From a bacterium (GTDB taxonomy: Bacteria; Bacillota; Clostridia; Oscillospirales; Oscillospiraceae), in the NCBI GenBank assembly GCA_004560305.1, contig SFVI01000003.1, forward strand, positions 46,769-110,768: 64,000 nt of DNA. The letters are read 5' to 3'. Every line of letters begins with the position of its first letter. Position 1 is the first letter of the stretch. Positions 17,629 through 25,872 of the stretch are shown one piece after another. The notes under the pieces were generated by a model that was not told the DNA's origin, did no database searches, and saw nothing but the letters and a program-made list of their open reading frames with translations. Position numbers and translations under genes: made by a program.

Positions 17629-18390
17629 ATGGTGGAAAGAGAAAACGAGATCAAAAACGACTTGATAGAAGGCCGCAACGCGGTCATTGAGGCCCTGCGG
17701 GCCGGCCGGGCCATCGACAAGATCTTCATCGCCAGGGGCGATGTGGACAAGACCCTGGGGCACATTGCTTCCAAGGCCCGGGAGAAGGGCGTTGTAGTGG
17801 TGGAGGCCGACCGGCGCAAGCTGGACTTTATGAGTCAGACCCACGCCCACCAGGGGGTCATTGCCCTGGCCGGTGTGCGGGAATACTGCCAGATCAGCGA
17901 TATTCTGGCCCTGGCGGAGCAGCGGCAGGAGCCGCCCTTCGTCATTGTCTGTGACGAGATCAGTGACCCACACAACCTGGGTGCCATCATCCGCTCTGCC
18001 GAGTGTGCCGGTGCCCACGGCATCATCATCCCCAAGCGCCGCAGCGCCGGGCTTACCGCCATTGTGGACAAGGCTTCCGCCGGCGCGGCGGAGCACACCC
18101 TGATTGCCCGGGTGCCCAACATCTCCGCTGCCATCAAGGAATTGAAGGAGCAGGGGCTCTGGGTCTATGGCACGGCGGCCGACGGCCAGAGTGACCTGTG
18201 GCACACGGACTTTACCGGGGCCATGGCCCTGGTGATCGGCTCCGAGGGGGACGGCATGGGCCGCCTGGTGAAGGAGAACTGCGACTTTGTGGTGCGTCTG
18301 CCCATGAAGGGCAAGGTCAGTTCCCTCAACGCCTCCGCGGCGGCGGCGGTCACCATGTATGAGGTTCTGCGGCAGCGCAGCGGCTGCTGA
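17629..18390 (+). CDS. rlmB: TrmH-family 23S rRNA (guanosine-2'-O)-methyltransferase RlmB
   Basis: A 253-residue SPOUT methyltransferase that 2'-O-methylates 23S rRNA G2251. An N-terminal substrate-binding domain (LIEGRNAVIEAL) is followed by the knot domain: motif 1 DEISDPHNLGAIIRSAECAGA, motif 2 LVIGSEGDGMGRL and motif 3 LPMKGKVSSLNASAAAAV, which bind S-adenosylmethionine. The start at 17629 has GGAG about 12 nt upstream; an ATG at 17611 is possible. The downstream pseudo-P-type gene starts 33 bp later and is likely co-transcribed. Confidence 0.9.
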   Translation: MVERENEIKNDLIEGRNAVIEALRAGRAIDKIFIARGDVDKTLGHIASKAREKGVVVVEADRRKLDFMSQTHAHQGVIALAGVREYCQISDILALAEQRQEPPFVIVCDEISDPHNLGAIIRSAECAGAHGIIIPKRRSAGLTAIVDKASAGAAEHTLIARVPNISAAIKELKEQGLWVYGTAADGQSDLWHTDFTGAMALVIGSEGDGMGRLVKENCDFVVRLPMKGKVSSLNASAAAAVTMYEVLRQRSGC

Positions 18391-18423
18391 CAGGGCAGAA
18401 AAAACGATCGATAGGAAATTGCC

Positions 18424-21189
18424 ATGAAACTTTTCAGTCATAAGCAAAAGCCGCGTGAACTGAAAACTGAATCAGAAGAAGATCTTTCCGTAGAGGATAT
18501 TCTGGCCGAGTACCAGGCGGAGGAACAGCTGCAATCCCGCTATACGCCGGAGCCGGACGGCCGGGGCGAATACTACAGCTCCTCCCAGGGCGGAGCTGAG
18601 GACTACTACGACTCCGAGGTCTACGAGCCGGGATATGCCGGCAGGCAGCTGGAAGAAGCGTACTACAGTACGGACAACAGCCCCGAGTCGGATTTTGACG
18701 CGGTGTTTGACAAGATCTTCGCCCAGTACTATGACGAGCCGGCAGAGGTCCCGGCGCCCCAGAGCTTTGCCGGTGACGAGGATGTGCGTATCTATGGCCA
18801 GGCCCCGGCGGAGCTTCACACCGGCAATCTGGGCGCCATGGAGCAGGATGCACGGGACACTATCGCCCGGCTCCGCCAGGAGGCAGCCCAGGCCGCGCCC
18901 AAAAGAGAAGAAGTGGACCTCTACGCTCCCATCGGCGAGGACGAGCGGCCCTACCGCCCGCCGGCGGACCGTTCCCCGCGGCAGGAGCCGGAGCCGGAAG
19001 CGGACATCGACAGCCGCTTCAATCTCAGCGGAAAGAAGAAGCAGGATGGCTTCGTCTTTGGCAGCCGCGCCGTTGATATGAGCGCCGATCAGGGCTACAG
19101 CCCCTCTGTCCAGCCGGAGCACGACCTGCGCCACTGGGCGCCGGAAACGGAAAGCGACATCCCGGAGGATGAGGACGCCGGTACCGGGCGCAAGAAAGGG
19201 ATCTTCAAAAAGCGCCGGAAGGACAAGACGGAGGAGGGCTATGCCTCCGACTATGAGACCCAGCCGGAAGAGCCTCCGGAGAGCCGGGCGGCGGAATACG
19301 CCAGCTATGCCGGCAGCTTCCGGGATCATCAGGCCGTGCCCGGCGGCAGCTACGCCGAGGACGACCGTTACGACGATTATGATGAGGAGGAAGCGGGCTT
19401 CGGCCGGCGGTCCGCCAGGGACAGGGAGCTGGATCTGGAGGACGATCTGCCCAGCTTCCGGGAGTATGTGGCCTCCCTGGTAACTTCTGCTTTTCTCCGT
19501 CTGCGGGGCACCCACCGCACGGTGACCACCAGCACCATGAGCGACAGCGAGGAGGACCTGGGGCCGGAGCTGACCCCTGCCGGCGCCTGCCGTTACTACG
19601 GCTCCTTCATGCGGTCCCAGCGGCTGCGGCTGCGGCTGGCGGTGCTGCTGGAGCTGCTGCTGTGCTACCTGTCCCTGGGCCTGCCCCTGACAGGGATGCT
19701 GCAGCATCTGCCGGTGACGGCGGCGGCCTGCTGTGCCCTGCAGTTTGCCATCATGCTGCTGTGTCTGGATGTGGTCACCGGCGGCATCCTGAACGCCGCC
19801 AGAGGCAAGGTGGGGGCGGACGCGCTGGCGGTGCTGTCCGGCCTGATCACCAGTCTGGACGGGCTAATCGTGGCACTGTCCGACTCGGCGGCGCTGCACA
19901 CCCCGCTGTGCGCCGTGTCCAGCCTGTCCCTCATCGGCGTGATGCTCTCCTCCTCCCTCAGCACCCGGGGCATCCGCAAGGCCCTGCGGGTGCCGGCCAT
20001 CGGCAAGCACTTTTACGCCGTCACCGGCGAGACCAAGCTGCGCAAGGATGAGCTGACGCTGCTGAAATCCCTGCGCTCTGCCAAGGGCTTTGTCCGCCGC
20101 ACAGAAGAAGCCGCCCCGGACGAGACCCTGTTTATCAAGCTGGGGCCGGTGCTGATCCTGCTGGCGCTGGTGTTGAGTCTGGTGATCGCAGCGGTGAAAA
20201 AGACCTTTGCGGATTTTGTGTTCATCTTCTCCGCCATTCTGGCCCCGGCGGCCCCCTTCTGTGGGCTGCTGGCCTTTGCCCTGCCTTTCTTCGTTGGTTC
20301 GGTGCGCATCTTTAAAAGCGGCGCCGCCATTGCCGGCTGGTCCGGCCTGTGCGACATCGGCGCCAGCCGAAACCTGATCGTCACCGACCGGGACCTGTTC
20401 CCGGAGAGCAGCATTGAGATGGGTACAGTGCGCATCTTCTCTGATGAATCCACGGAGAAGGTGATTGCCTACGCCGGTACCCTGGTGACCGCTTCCGGCG
20501 CCAGCATCAGCGGCTGCTTTGCCAGACTGATGGAGGAAAACCACTGCTCCCCCCGCCAGGTGGAGAATTTTGAGTTTCTCTCCGGCGGCGGTCTGAAGGG
20601 CATCATTGAGGGCCATGTGGTCCTCTGCGGCGGGACAGAGCTGATGCGCCTGATGAACGTGCGCATCCCCTACCGGCTTACCGATAAGACCTCGGTGCTG
20701 CTGGCCATTGACGGCATCCTTTACGGCATTTTCAGCCTGAACTATACCCCCCTGCCCCAGGTCCGCCGGGCGCTGGTGGAGCTGGTGCGCTCCGGGCGGC
20801 ACCCGGTGTTCGCCGTGCGGGATTTCAACGTGAACCCGGAAATGCTGCACAACACCTTTGATCTGGCCACCGACGGCTACGACTTCCCGCCCTATGTGGA
20901 GCGATTCACCATGTCGGAGCCGTCCCCGGAGAAAAGCAAGATCGCCGCGGTGATCTGCAATGAGGGGCTGGGACCCCTGACGGAGGTGGCCGATGTGGGC
21001 CGCAGCATGTACCTGGCTGTCCGGGGCAATCTGGCGGTGGCGGTACTGGCAGCGGTACTGGGCAGCCTGATCGTGTTCGCAAAGCTGCTGACCGCCGGCA
21101 GCGTCACCGTCGGCTTCCTGCTCCTGCTGCTGCTGGCCTGGGCCATCCCCATGGTGCTCACCAGTCTCTATGTAGGCGCCAAGCCCTGA
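18424..21189 (+). CDS. Degenerate P-type-ATPase-like membrane protein with long disordered N-terminus
   Basis: A 921-residue protein. Residues 1 to about 345 are acidic, Tyr/Glu/Pro/Arg-rich and apparently disordered. Membrane segments follow at about 402-520 and 575-665. The second cluster ends APAAPFCGLLAFALPFFVG then FKSGAAIAGWSGLCDIGAS, which matches the CPC helix and downstream stalk of P1B ATPases in position. The phosphorylation motif DKTGTLT is replaced by DRDLFPE, the CPC by APA, and I see no GDGxND hinge. N-domain-like (EFLSGGGLKGIIEGHVVLCG) and P-domain-like (VLLAIDGILYGIFSL) segments remain before the final helices (about 865-917). I infer a catalytically inactive relative with an unknown, perhaps regulatory, role. 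Confidence 0.72.
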   Translation: MKLFSHKQKPRELKTESEEDLSVEDILAEYQAEEQLQSRYTPEPDGRGEYYSSSQGGAEDYYDSEVYEPGYAGRQLEEAYYSTDNSPESDFDAVFDKIFAQYYDEPAEVPAPQSFAGDEDVRIYGQAPAELHTGNLGAMEQDARDTIARLRQEAAQAAPKREEVDLYAPIGEDERPYRPPADRSPRQEPEPEADIDSRFNLSGKKKQDGFVFGSRAVDMSADQGYSPSVQPEHDLRHWAPETESDIPEDEDAGTGRKKGIFKKRRKDKTEEGYASDYETQPEEPPESRAAEYASYAGSFRDHQAVPGGSYAEDDRYDDYDEEEAGFGRRSARDRELDLEDDLPSFREYVASLVTSAFLRLRGTHRTVTTSTMSDSEEDLGPELTPAGACRYYGSFMRSQRLRLRLAVLLELLLCYLSLGLPLTGMLQHLPVTAAACCALQFAIMLLCLDVVTGGILNAARGKVGADALAVLSGLITSLDGLIVALSDSAALHTPLCAVSSLSLIGVMLSSSLSTRGIRKALRVPAIGKHFYAVTGETKLRKDELTLLKSLRSAKGFVRRTEEAAPDETLFIKLGPVLILLALVLSLVIAAVKKTFADFVFIFSAILAPAAPFCGLLAFALPFFVGSVRIFKSGAAIAGWSGLCDIGASRNLIVTDRDLFPESSIEMGTVRIFSDESTEKVIAYAGTLVTASGASISGCFARLMEENHCSPRQVENFEFLSGGGLKGIIEGHVVLCGGTELMRLMNVRIPYRLTDKTSVLLAIDGILYGIFSLNYTPLPQVRRALVELVRSGRHPVFAVRDFNVNPEMLHNTFDLATDGYDFPPYVERFTMSEPSPEKSKIAAVICNEGLGPLTEVADVGRSMYLAVRGNLAVAVLAAVLGSLIVFAKLLTAGSVTVGFLLLLLLAWAIPMVLTSLYVGAKP

Positions 21190-21212
21190 AAAGAATGTAT
21201 ATGTCCGTTTCA

Positions 21213-21243
21213 TCAGCCGGTGCTCGCACCGGCTGAATTTTTA
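21213..21243 (+). terminator. Intrinsic terminator of rlmB and the P-type-like gene
   Basis: Perfect 11-bp stem TCAGCCGGTGC/GCACCGGCTGA with a TC loop, then ATTTTTAT. Confidence 0.9.
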
Positions 21244-21297
21244 TCTCCGTGGTGCGGTGGAAAATCTGCAGAAGTCATAATTGTCCACAAATTTTTG

Positions 21298-21326
21298 TTG
21301 CCAATCCCTTGTACATCGTGTATAAT
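21298..21326 (+). promoter_or_regulatory. Promoter of the EF-G-like gene
   Basis: TTGCCA (21298-21303), 17-nt spacer, TATAAT (21321-21326). Confidence 0.82.
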
Positions 21327-21338
21327 AAGCTGAATGCT

Positions 21339-21356
21339 ATTATGAAATATCATAAT
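21339..21356. promoter_or_regulatory. Palindrome in the EF-G-like leader
   Basis: ATTATGA (21339-21345) and TCATAAT (21350-21356), perfect, 4-nt spacer, starting about 6 nt after the expected transcription start. The octamer TCATAATT recurs at 21275-21282 upstream of the promoter. Possible operator or leader hairpin. Confidence 0.45.
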
Positions 21357-21392
21357 TAATTATACAAATCAAACCAAGAGAGGAAGCAACAC

Positions 21393-23411
21393 ATGAGCTA
21401 CGAAACCAAAAACATCCGCAACATCTGCCTGCTGGGCCATGGCAACAGCGGCAAGACCAGCCTTGCTGAGAGCATGCTGTTCAGCACCGGCGCTATCGAC
21501 CGCATGGGTAAGGTCAGCGACGGCAACACCGTCTGCGACTATGACGCAGAGGAAACCAAGCGCCAGATCACCATTTCCACCGCTGTGGCCCCCGTTAATT
21601 TCGGCGGCTGCAAGATCAACGTGCTGGACTGCCCCGGCTTCTTTGACTTTGTGGGCGAGGCCCTGGCTGCCATCCGCGCCGCCGAAACCGGCATCATCCT
21701 CTGCTCCGCCAAGGACGGGCTGTCTGTCGGCGCTGAGCGGGCATGGAAATACCTGAAGGCCGCCAACGTCCCCGTTGCTTTCTGCATCTCCAAGTGCGAT
21801 GAGGAGCACGGTGATTACTTCAAGGTGCTGGACGCCCTGAAGGCCAAATACGGCAGCATCGTCTGCGCCGTCACCATCCCCACCTCCGACGGCACCGGCG
21901 TCATTGATATTGTGCATAACACCGCTTACCAGACCAAGGGCGGCAAGACCACCAAGGTCGCTGTCCCCGCCGCCGATGCGGACAAGGTGGAGGAGCTGCG
22001 GGAGGCCCTGATGGAGACCGCCGCCGGCGCCACCGAGGAGCTGATGGAGAAGTATTTTGACACCATGGAGCTGAGCGAGGCCGAAATGATCACCGGCATC
22101 CGCGCCGGCCTGAAGGACCGCAGTGTGGTGCCCGTGTTCGCCAGCGCCGCCATGGCCGGCATCGGCACCGAGGCCCTGCTGCAGGGTATTGTGGACTACG
22201 TTCCCAACCCCGCCGAGATGGAGGGTATCGAGCCCGCCGGCAGCACCGTTGGCTTCGTGTTCAAGACCATTTCCGACCAGTTTGGTAAGTACAGCTTCGT
22301 GAAGGTGATGCAGGGCAAGATCACTGCCGATATGTCCCTGCGCAACGTCCGCGCCTCCAGCACCGACAAGCTGGGCCGTCTGTACACCATCTGCGGCAAG
22401 AAGACCACCGAGGTAAAGGAAGCCTGCTGCGGCGACATCGTGGCCGTTGGCAAGATGGACTGGAAAACCGGCGACACCGTGTGCGACCCCAAGAACGAGG
22501 TGGAGCTGCCCGCCATCCAGATGCCCGAACCCTGCTACTCCATGGCCATCTCTCCCAAGACCAAGGGCCAGGACGACAAGGTGGCCGCAGGCCTTGCCAG
22601 ACTCAACGAGGAGGATATCTCCTTCAATCTGTTCAACAACGCTGAGACCCGCCAGCAGGTGCTCTCCGGTCTGGGCGACATTCAGCTGGACGTGCTCTGC
22701 GCCAAGCTGAAGAGCCGCTTCGGCGTGGAGACCGAGCTGAAGCCCGCCCGCGTGGCTTACCGCGAAAAGATCAAGGGCCGTGTGGAAGCCCACGGCCGTC
22801 ACAAGAAGCAGTCCGGCGGTTCCGGCCAGTTCGGTGACGTTTGGATCCGCTTTGAGCCTCAGGACGAGCAGGACGACATGATCTTCGCTGAGGAGGTCTT
22901 CGGCGGCTCCGTTCCCAAGAACTTCTTCCCCTCCGTGGAAAAGGGCCTGCGCAACGCCGTTGTGAAGGGCGTTCTGGCCGGCTATCCCCTGGTGGGCCTG
23001 AAGGCCACCCTGTACGATGGCTCCTACCACCCGGTGGACTCCAACGATATGGCCTTCCAGACTGCTGCCCGTCTGGCTTACCAGGACGGCATTCCCAAGG
23101 CCAAGCCCACCATTCTTGAGCCCATCGGCCTGCTGCAGGTTACCATCCCCGATGAGAACCTGGGCGACATCATGAGCGACATCAGCTCCAAGCGCCGCGG
23201 CACCGTGCTGGGCATGAACGCCGAGGACGGCATGCAGACCGTGGAGGCCGAGGTGCCCATGGCGGAGATGAGCTCCTACACCATCGACCTGCGGTCCATG
23301 ACCCAGGGCCGTGGTTCCTTCACCTGCAAGTTCATCCGCTATGAGGAAGCTCCCGGCAATGTCCAGCAGAAGGTCATTGAGGAAGCCAAGGCGCTGGCCG
23401 AGCAGGAGTAA
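21393..23411 (+). CDS. EF-G-like translation-factor GTPase (FusA paralogue)
   Basis: A 672-residue protein with EF-G domain order: GTPase with G1 GHGNSGKT (15-22) and G3 DCPGFFDF, then domain II, and C-terminal domains IV-V including KGRVEAHGRHKKQSGGSGQFGDV and GRGSFTCKFIRYEEAP. It differs from canonical EF-G: G4 is SKCD instead of NKxD, and the catalytic His of DTPGH is replaced by Phe. That pattern belongs to the EF-G-like subfamily of uncertain ribosomal role; a main fusA is expected elsewhere. Codon use looks biased toward preferred codons, suggesting strong expression. Start supported by GAGAGGAAG. Confidence 0.88.
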   Translation: MSYETKNIRNICLLGHGNSGKTSLAESMLFSTGAIDRMGKVSDGNTVCDYDAEETKRQITISTAVAPVNFGGCKINVLDCPGFFDFVGEALAAIRAAETGIILCSAKDGLSVGAERAWKYLKAANVPVAFCISKCDEEHGDYFKVLDALKAKYGSIVCAVTIPTSDGTGVIDIVHNTAYQTKGGKTTKVAVPAADADKVEELREALMETAAGATEELMEKYFDTMELSEAEMITGIRAGLKDRSVVPVFASAAMAGIGTEALLQGIVDYVPNPAEMEGIEPAGSTVGFVFKTISDQFGKYSFVKVMQGKITADMSLRNVRASSTDKLGRLYTICGKKTTEVKEACCGDIVAVGKMDWKTGDTVCDPKNEVELPAIQMPEPCYSMAISPKTKGQDDKVAAGLARLNEEDISFNLFNNAETRQQVLSGLGDIQLDVLCAKLKSRFGVETELKPARVAYREKIKGRVEAHGRHKKQSGGSGQFGDVWIRFEPQDEQDDMIFAEEVFGGSVPKNFFPSVEKGLRNAVVKGVLAGYPLVGLKATLYDGSYHPVDSNDMAFQTAARLAYQDGIPKAKPTILEPIGLLQVTIPDENLGDIMSDISSKRRGTVLGMNAEDGMQTVEAEVPMAEMSSYTIDLRSMTQGRGSFTCKFIRYEEAPGNVQQKVIEEAKALAEQE

Positions 23412-23427
23412 GCACAAAATAACAGTG

Positions 23428-23459
23428 ACTGGCGGCTGTAACAGGCCGCCAGTTTTTAA
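23428..23459 (+). terminator. Intrinsic terminator of the EF-G-like gene
   Basis: ACTGGCGGC/GCCGCCAGT, 8-nt loop, then TTTTTAAA. The next gene starts only 12 bp later, so partial read-through could supply it. Confidence 0.85.
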
Positions 23460-23471
23460 ACCGAGAGGACT

Positions 23472-24323
23472 ATGAATAACGGATTATCAGGAATCAAAAA
23501 CATCATCTGGGCTCTGGCCATTGTGGTCGCCCTGGCGGCGGTGCTGGTCGGCCTGATCATCACCATGGTGCTGGGCTTCGGCGGCCAGCGGCAGGACGGC
23601 ACCCTGTATCTGGGGGAGGGCAGCGGGCTTTCCTCCGGCGGCTCTGGCGGTACTTCCTCCGGCAGCGGCGGGGTAGACGGTGGGCTCGACGCCGGTGCCG
23701 GCGCTATGGCGCTGCCCGGTTCTCAGGACACTGGGCTGGAATACCTCTTCAACCTGACCTTCCTGTGCGATGAAAGCTTTGCCGCCGTGGGCAGCTTCGG
23801 CGCCAATTTCGGTAGCACCGCCTCCGCCCAGGTATGGCTGCCCGCCGGAGGCAGCCTCCCCGCCTCCGATGCCGCCGGCACCAGGATCATCTATCCCAAT
23901 GACGGCACGGAGAAAACCCCGGCCGACGCCGCCGGTCTGTATCAGCCGGCCCGGCTGGTGATCTATCTGGGGGGCGACAGTCTGGGCAGTGCCGACCAGG
24001 CCAGCTTTATTGCCGGGTACAGTTCCCTGGTGAAGGGCATCCAGGCCGCCAGCCCGGAGACCCGCATCATCTGCTGCTCCATCGGCTCCGTCACCGCCGC
24101 CTACACCGGCACCGACGGGTTGACCGCGTCACTGGTGGCCCAAGCCAACCAGTGGATCCAGCAGGTCTGCGCCGATACCGGCGTCTACTATGCGGATCTG
24201 GGCGCCATTTTGAATGACACCAGCGGCGCCCTCAGCGCCGAGTACGCCGCCACGGACGGCCACAGCATCAGCGCCGCCGGCATCAGCAAGATTATGGATT
24301 ACTTCCGTATGCATGGAATCTGA
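23472..24323 (+). CDS. SGNH/GDSL-like extracellular protein with altered first block
   Basis: A 283-residue protein with an N-terminal membrane anchor (about 12-38), a Gly/Ser-rich linker (about 48-80), then an SGNH-like fold. The tail YADLGAILNDTSGALSAEYAATDGHSISAAGISKIMDYF matches block V of the family, with Asp-x-x-His replaced by DGHS. Block I, normally GDS with the catalytic serine, reads FLCDESF. LVIYLGGDSLGS and the ETRIICCSIGSV strand fit blocks III and IV. Activity is uncertain because the nucleophile is displaced. A GAGAGG site precedes the ATG. Confidence 0.68.
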   Translation: MNNGLSGIKNIIWALAIVVALAAVLVGLIITMVLGFGGQRQDGTLYLGEGSGLSSGGSGGTSSGSGGVDGGLDAGAGAMALPGSQDTGLEYLFNLTFLCDESFAAVGSFGANFGSTASAQVWLPAGGSLPASDAAGTRIIYPNDGTEKTPADAAGLYQPARLVIYLGGDSLGSADQASFIAGYSSLVKGIQAASPETRIICCSIGSVTAAYTGTDGLTASLVAQANQWIQQVCADTGVYYADLGAILNDTSGALSAEYAATDGHSISAAGISKIMDYFRMHGI

Positions 24324-24331
24324 ACATTGAT

Positions 24332-24399
24332 AAAAAGGCCGCTTTAAGGGCATGCAAGGCAGGGCTCCCTATCTTGCATGTCCTTTTAGCGGTCTTTTT
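24332..24399. terminator. Large bidirectional terminator after the SGNH-like gene
   Basis: Arms of about 27 nt (24332-24358 with 24373-24399), including GCATGCAAG/CTTGCATG and CCGCT/AGCGG, with a few G-T pairs and an A5/T5 end. Confidence 0.8.
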
Positions 24400-24572
24400 A
24401 CATGTAATTCGTAAGACACCGGGCAAAATTTACGGACTGTCAAAAAATACTTTCCATTTTTATGTTAACCTGAGCATTGGCTGGAATTCCCAAAATGCTT
24501 TTTTAGCAAAAGCTGGAACAAAACAACAATGCCATCGTCAGTATTATGGTAAACAAATCACAGGAGGTCGGC

Positions 24573-25820
24573 ATGAAAAAAATTATCTTGCTACTATTGA
24601 CCCTGTGCTGCCTGATCAGTGCCTGCGGCAAAGCGGAGGCGCAGGTCCCTGCCAGCACATCGGCGGCCCCAACAATGCAGGCAGCATCGGCCAAGGCCAA
24701 CGGGCCGACTCTCCCCCTGATAAAAGCCGGCGCCGTTGTCCCGGATGTCTATAAGGAAAAACAGCTGCGGCCCGTGGAAAACTGCGGCGTGTTCCAGCTG
24801 TGTGCCGACCCGGTGGAGATGAACCAGGGCAGCCACTATGACGCCTTCGCCGTCAACGCCGATGGGACGCTGGAGCAGCTGGAAGAGGCGCAGTTCAACA
24901 ACGCCTACACCCTGGACGGCAGCCGCTATCACCTGAACTTCGACTGGGCAGAGCATAACGGCCTCAAAACGGCAACCTATATCCCTGCGGATATGGAGGC
25001 CAGTATGCTTACCCTTTCTGACGAGGGCAGCAAAAGCCTGTTCCTGCTGCGCTGGCACGTTGGGGAGGACAGCACCGTTTATAGCTACTACCCTGTTTTG
25101 CTGGATCTGGAAAGCGGGGAGCTGACGGATCTGCTTGCCAACTGCCGTCTGGGCAGTCTTTCCCAGATCTCCAATGCCGCTTTCAGCCCGGATCACAGCG
25201 GTTTGCTGCTGGCCCAGGAGGGCGGCGCCATATACTACTGCGATCTGAAGAGCAGTACTGTCTACAGCCTGGACGAGCTCTCCGGCGAGCCGGTGAAAGC
25301 CTGCACTGTCACCGGCGATAAAATCATCTGCTGGAGCCAGGGCGGCGAGGGCAGCGGTGTTCTGGGTGACTATCATTTCTGGAGCATCGGGCTTTCAGAC
25401 TTCAAGCGACAGGAAATGCCCTCCCTGCGAACTGACGTGGACACCAGCATTCTGCGCTTTGCCCATCTGGCCGGCTTTGACAGTCAGCTGCGGCAGGGCA
25501 ACATGTTCTCCGGCAGCCGTTACGCCCTGTGTACCGACGGCAGCGGCCAGACCTATGTGCTGGACATGGAGGAATGGAACCTGCGGGCTGTGGAGGGCTA
25601 TACCCTGCCCGCCTCCAACCTGAGCAGCACCGGCAGCCTGGACGGTCAGCGCCTGCTGCTGAAGGACACCGGCAGCAACAAGGCCGCTGTTCTGGATTAC
25701 CGGGACTGCACCCTGGTGTGGCTGGACATCCAGAGCGCCGAAGGGCTCAGCTGGTTTGACAGCGATACCGTCCTGGAGCACCCCGGAGATGGGAACTTCT
25801 ATCTATATGACCTGAAATAG
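24573..25820 (+). CDS. Predicted lipoprotein with beta-propeller-like repeats
   Basis: A 415-residue lipoprotein: signal peptide KKIILLLLTLCCLISAC with the lipobox Cys near residue 18, an Ala/Thr-rich linker, then a body of short beta segments with repeated aromatic/Asp turns (FSPDHSGLLLAQEGGAIYYCDLKSSTVYSL, LDGQRLLLKDTGSNKAAVLDY). This resembles a TolB-like or six-bladed propeller but no family was recognised. The start has AGGAGG 6 nt upstream. It stands alone between two strong terminators. Confidence 0.75.
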   Translation: MKKIILLLLTLCCLISACGKAEAQVPASTSAAPTMQAASAKANGPTLPLIKAGAVVPDVYKEKQLRPVENCGVFQLCADPVEMNQGSHYDAFAVNADGTLEQLEEAQFNNAYTLDGSRYHLNFDWAEHNGLKTATYIPADMEASMLTLSDEGSKSLFLLRWHVGEDSTVYSYYPVLLDLESGELTDLLANCRLGSLSQISNAAFSPDHSGLLLAQEGGAIYYCDLKSSTVYSLDELSGEPVKACTVTGDKIICWSQGGEGSGVLGDYHFWSIGLSDFKRQEMPSLRTDVDTSILRFAHLAGFDSQLRQGNMFSGSRYALCTDGSGQTYVLDMEEWNLRAVEGYTLPASNLSSTGSLDGQRLLLKDTGSNKAAVLDYRDCTLVWLDIQSAEGLSWFDSDTVLEHPGDGNFYLYDLK

Positions 25821-25827
25821 AATCATA

Positions 25828-25863
25828 ATTAAAAGCCCGGTGCTTTCGCACCGGGCTTTTAAT
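25828..25863. terminator. Convergent terminator between lipoprotein and asd
   Basis: Perfect 16-bp stem (core AAAAGCCCGGTGC), TTTC loop, A/T runs on both sides. Confidence 0.92.
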
Positions 25864-25872
25864 GGTTTTCTC

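Noticed and set aside
21369..23417. Minus-strand open frame opposite the EF-G-like gene
   Set aside because: Shadow of a gene with intact G1 and G3 motifs; no ribosome site and biased composition.
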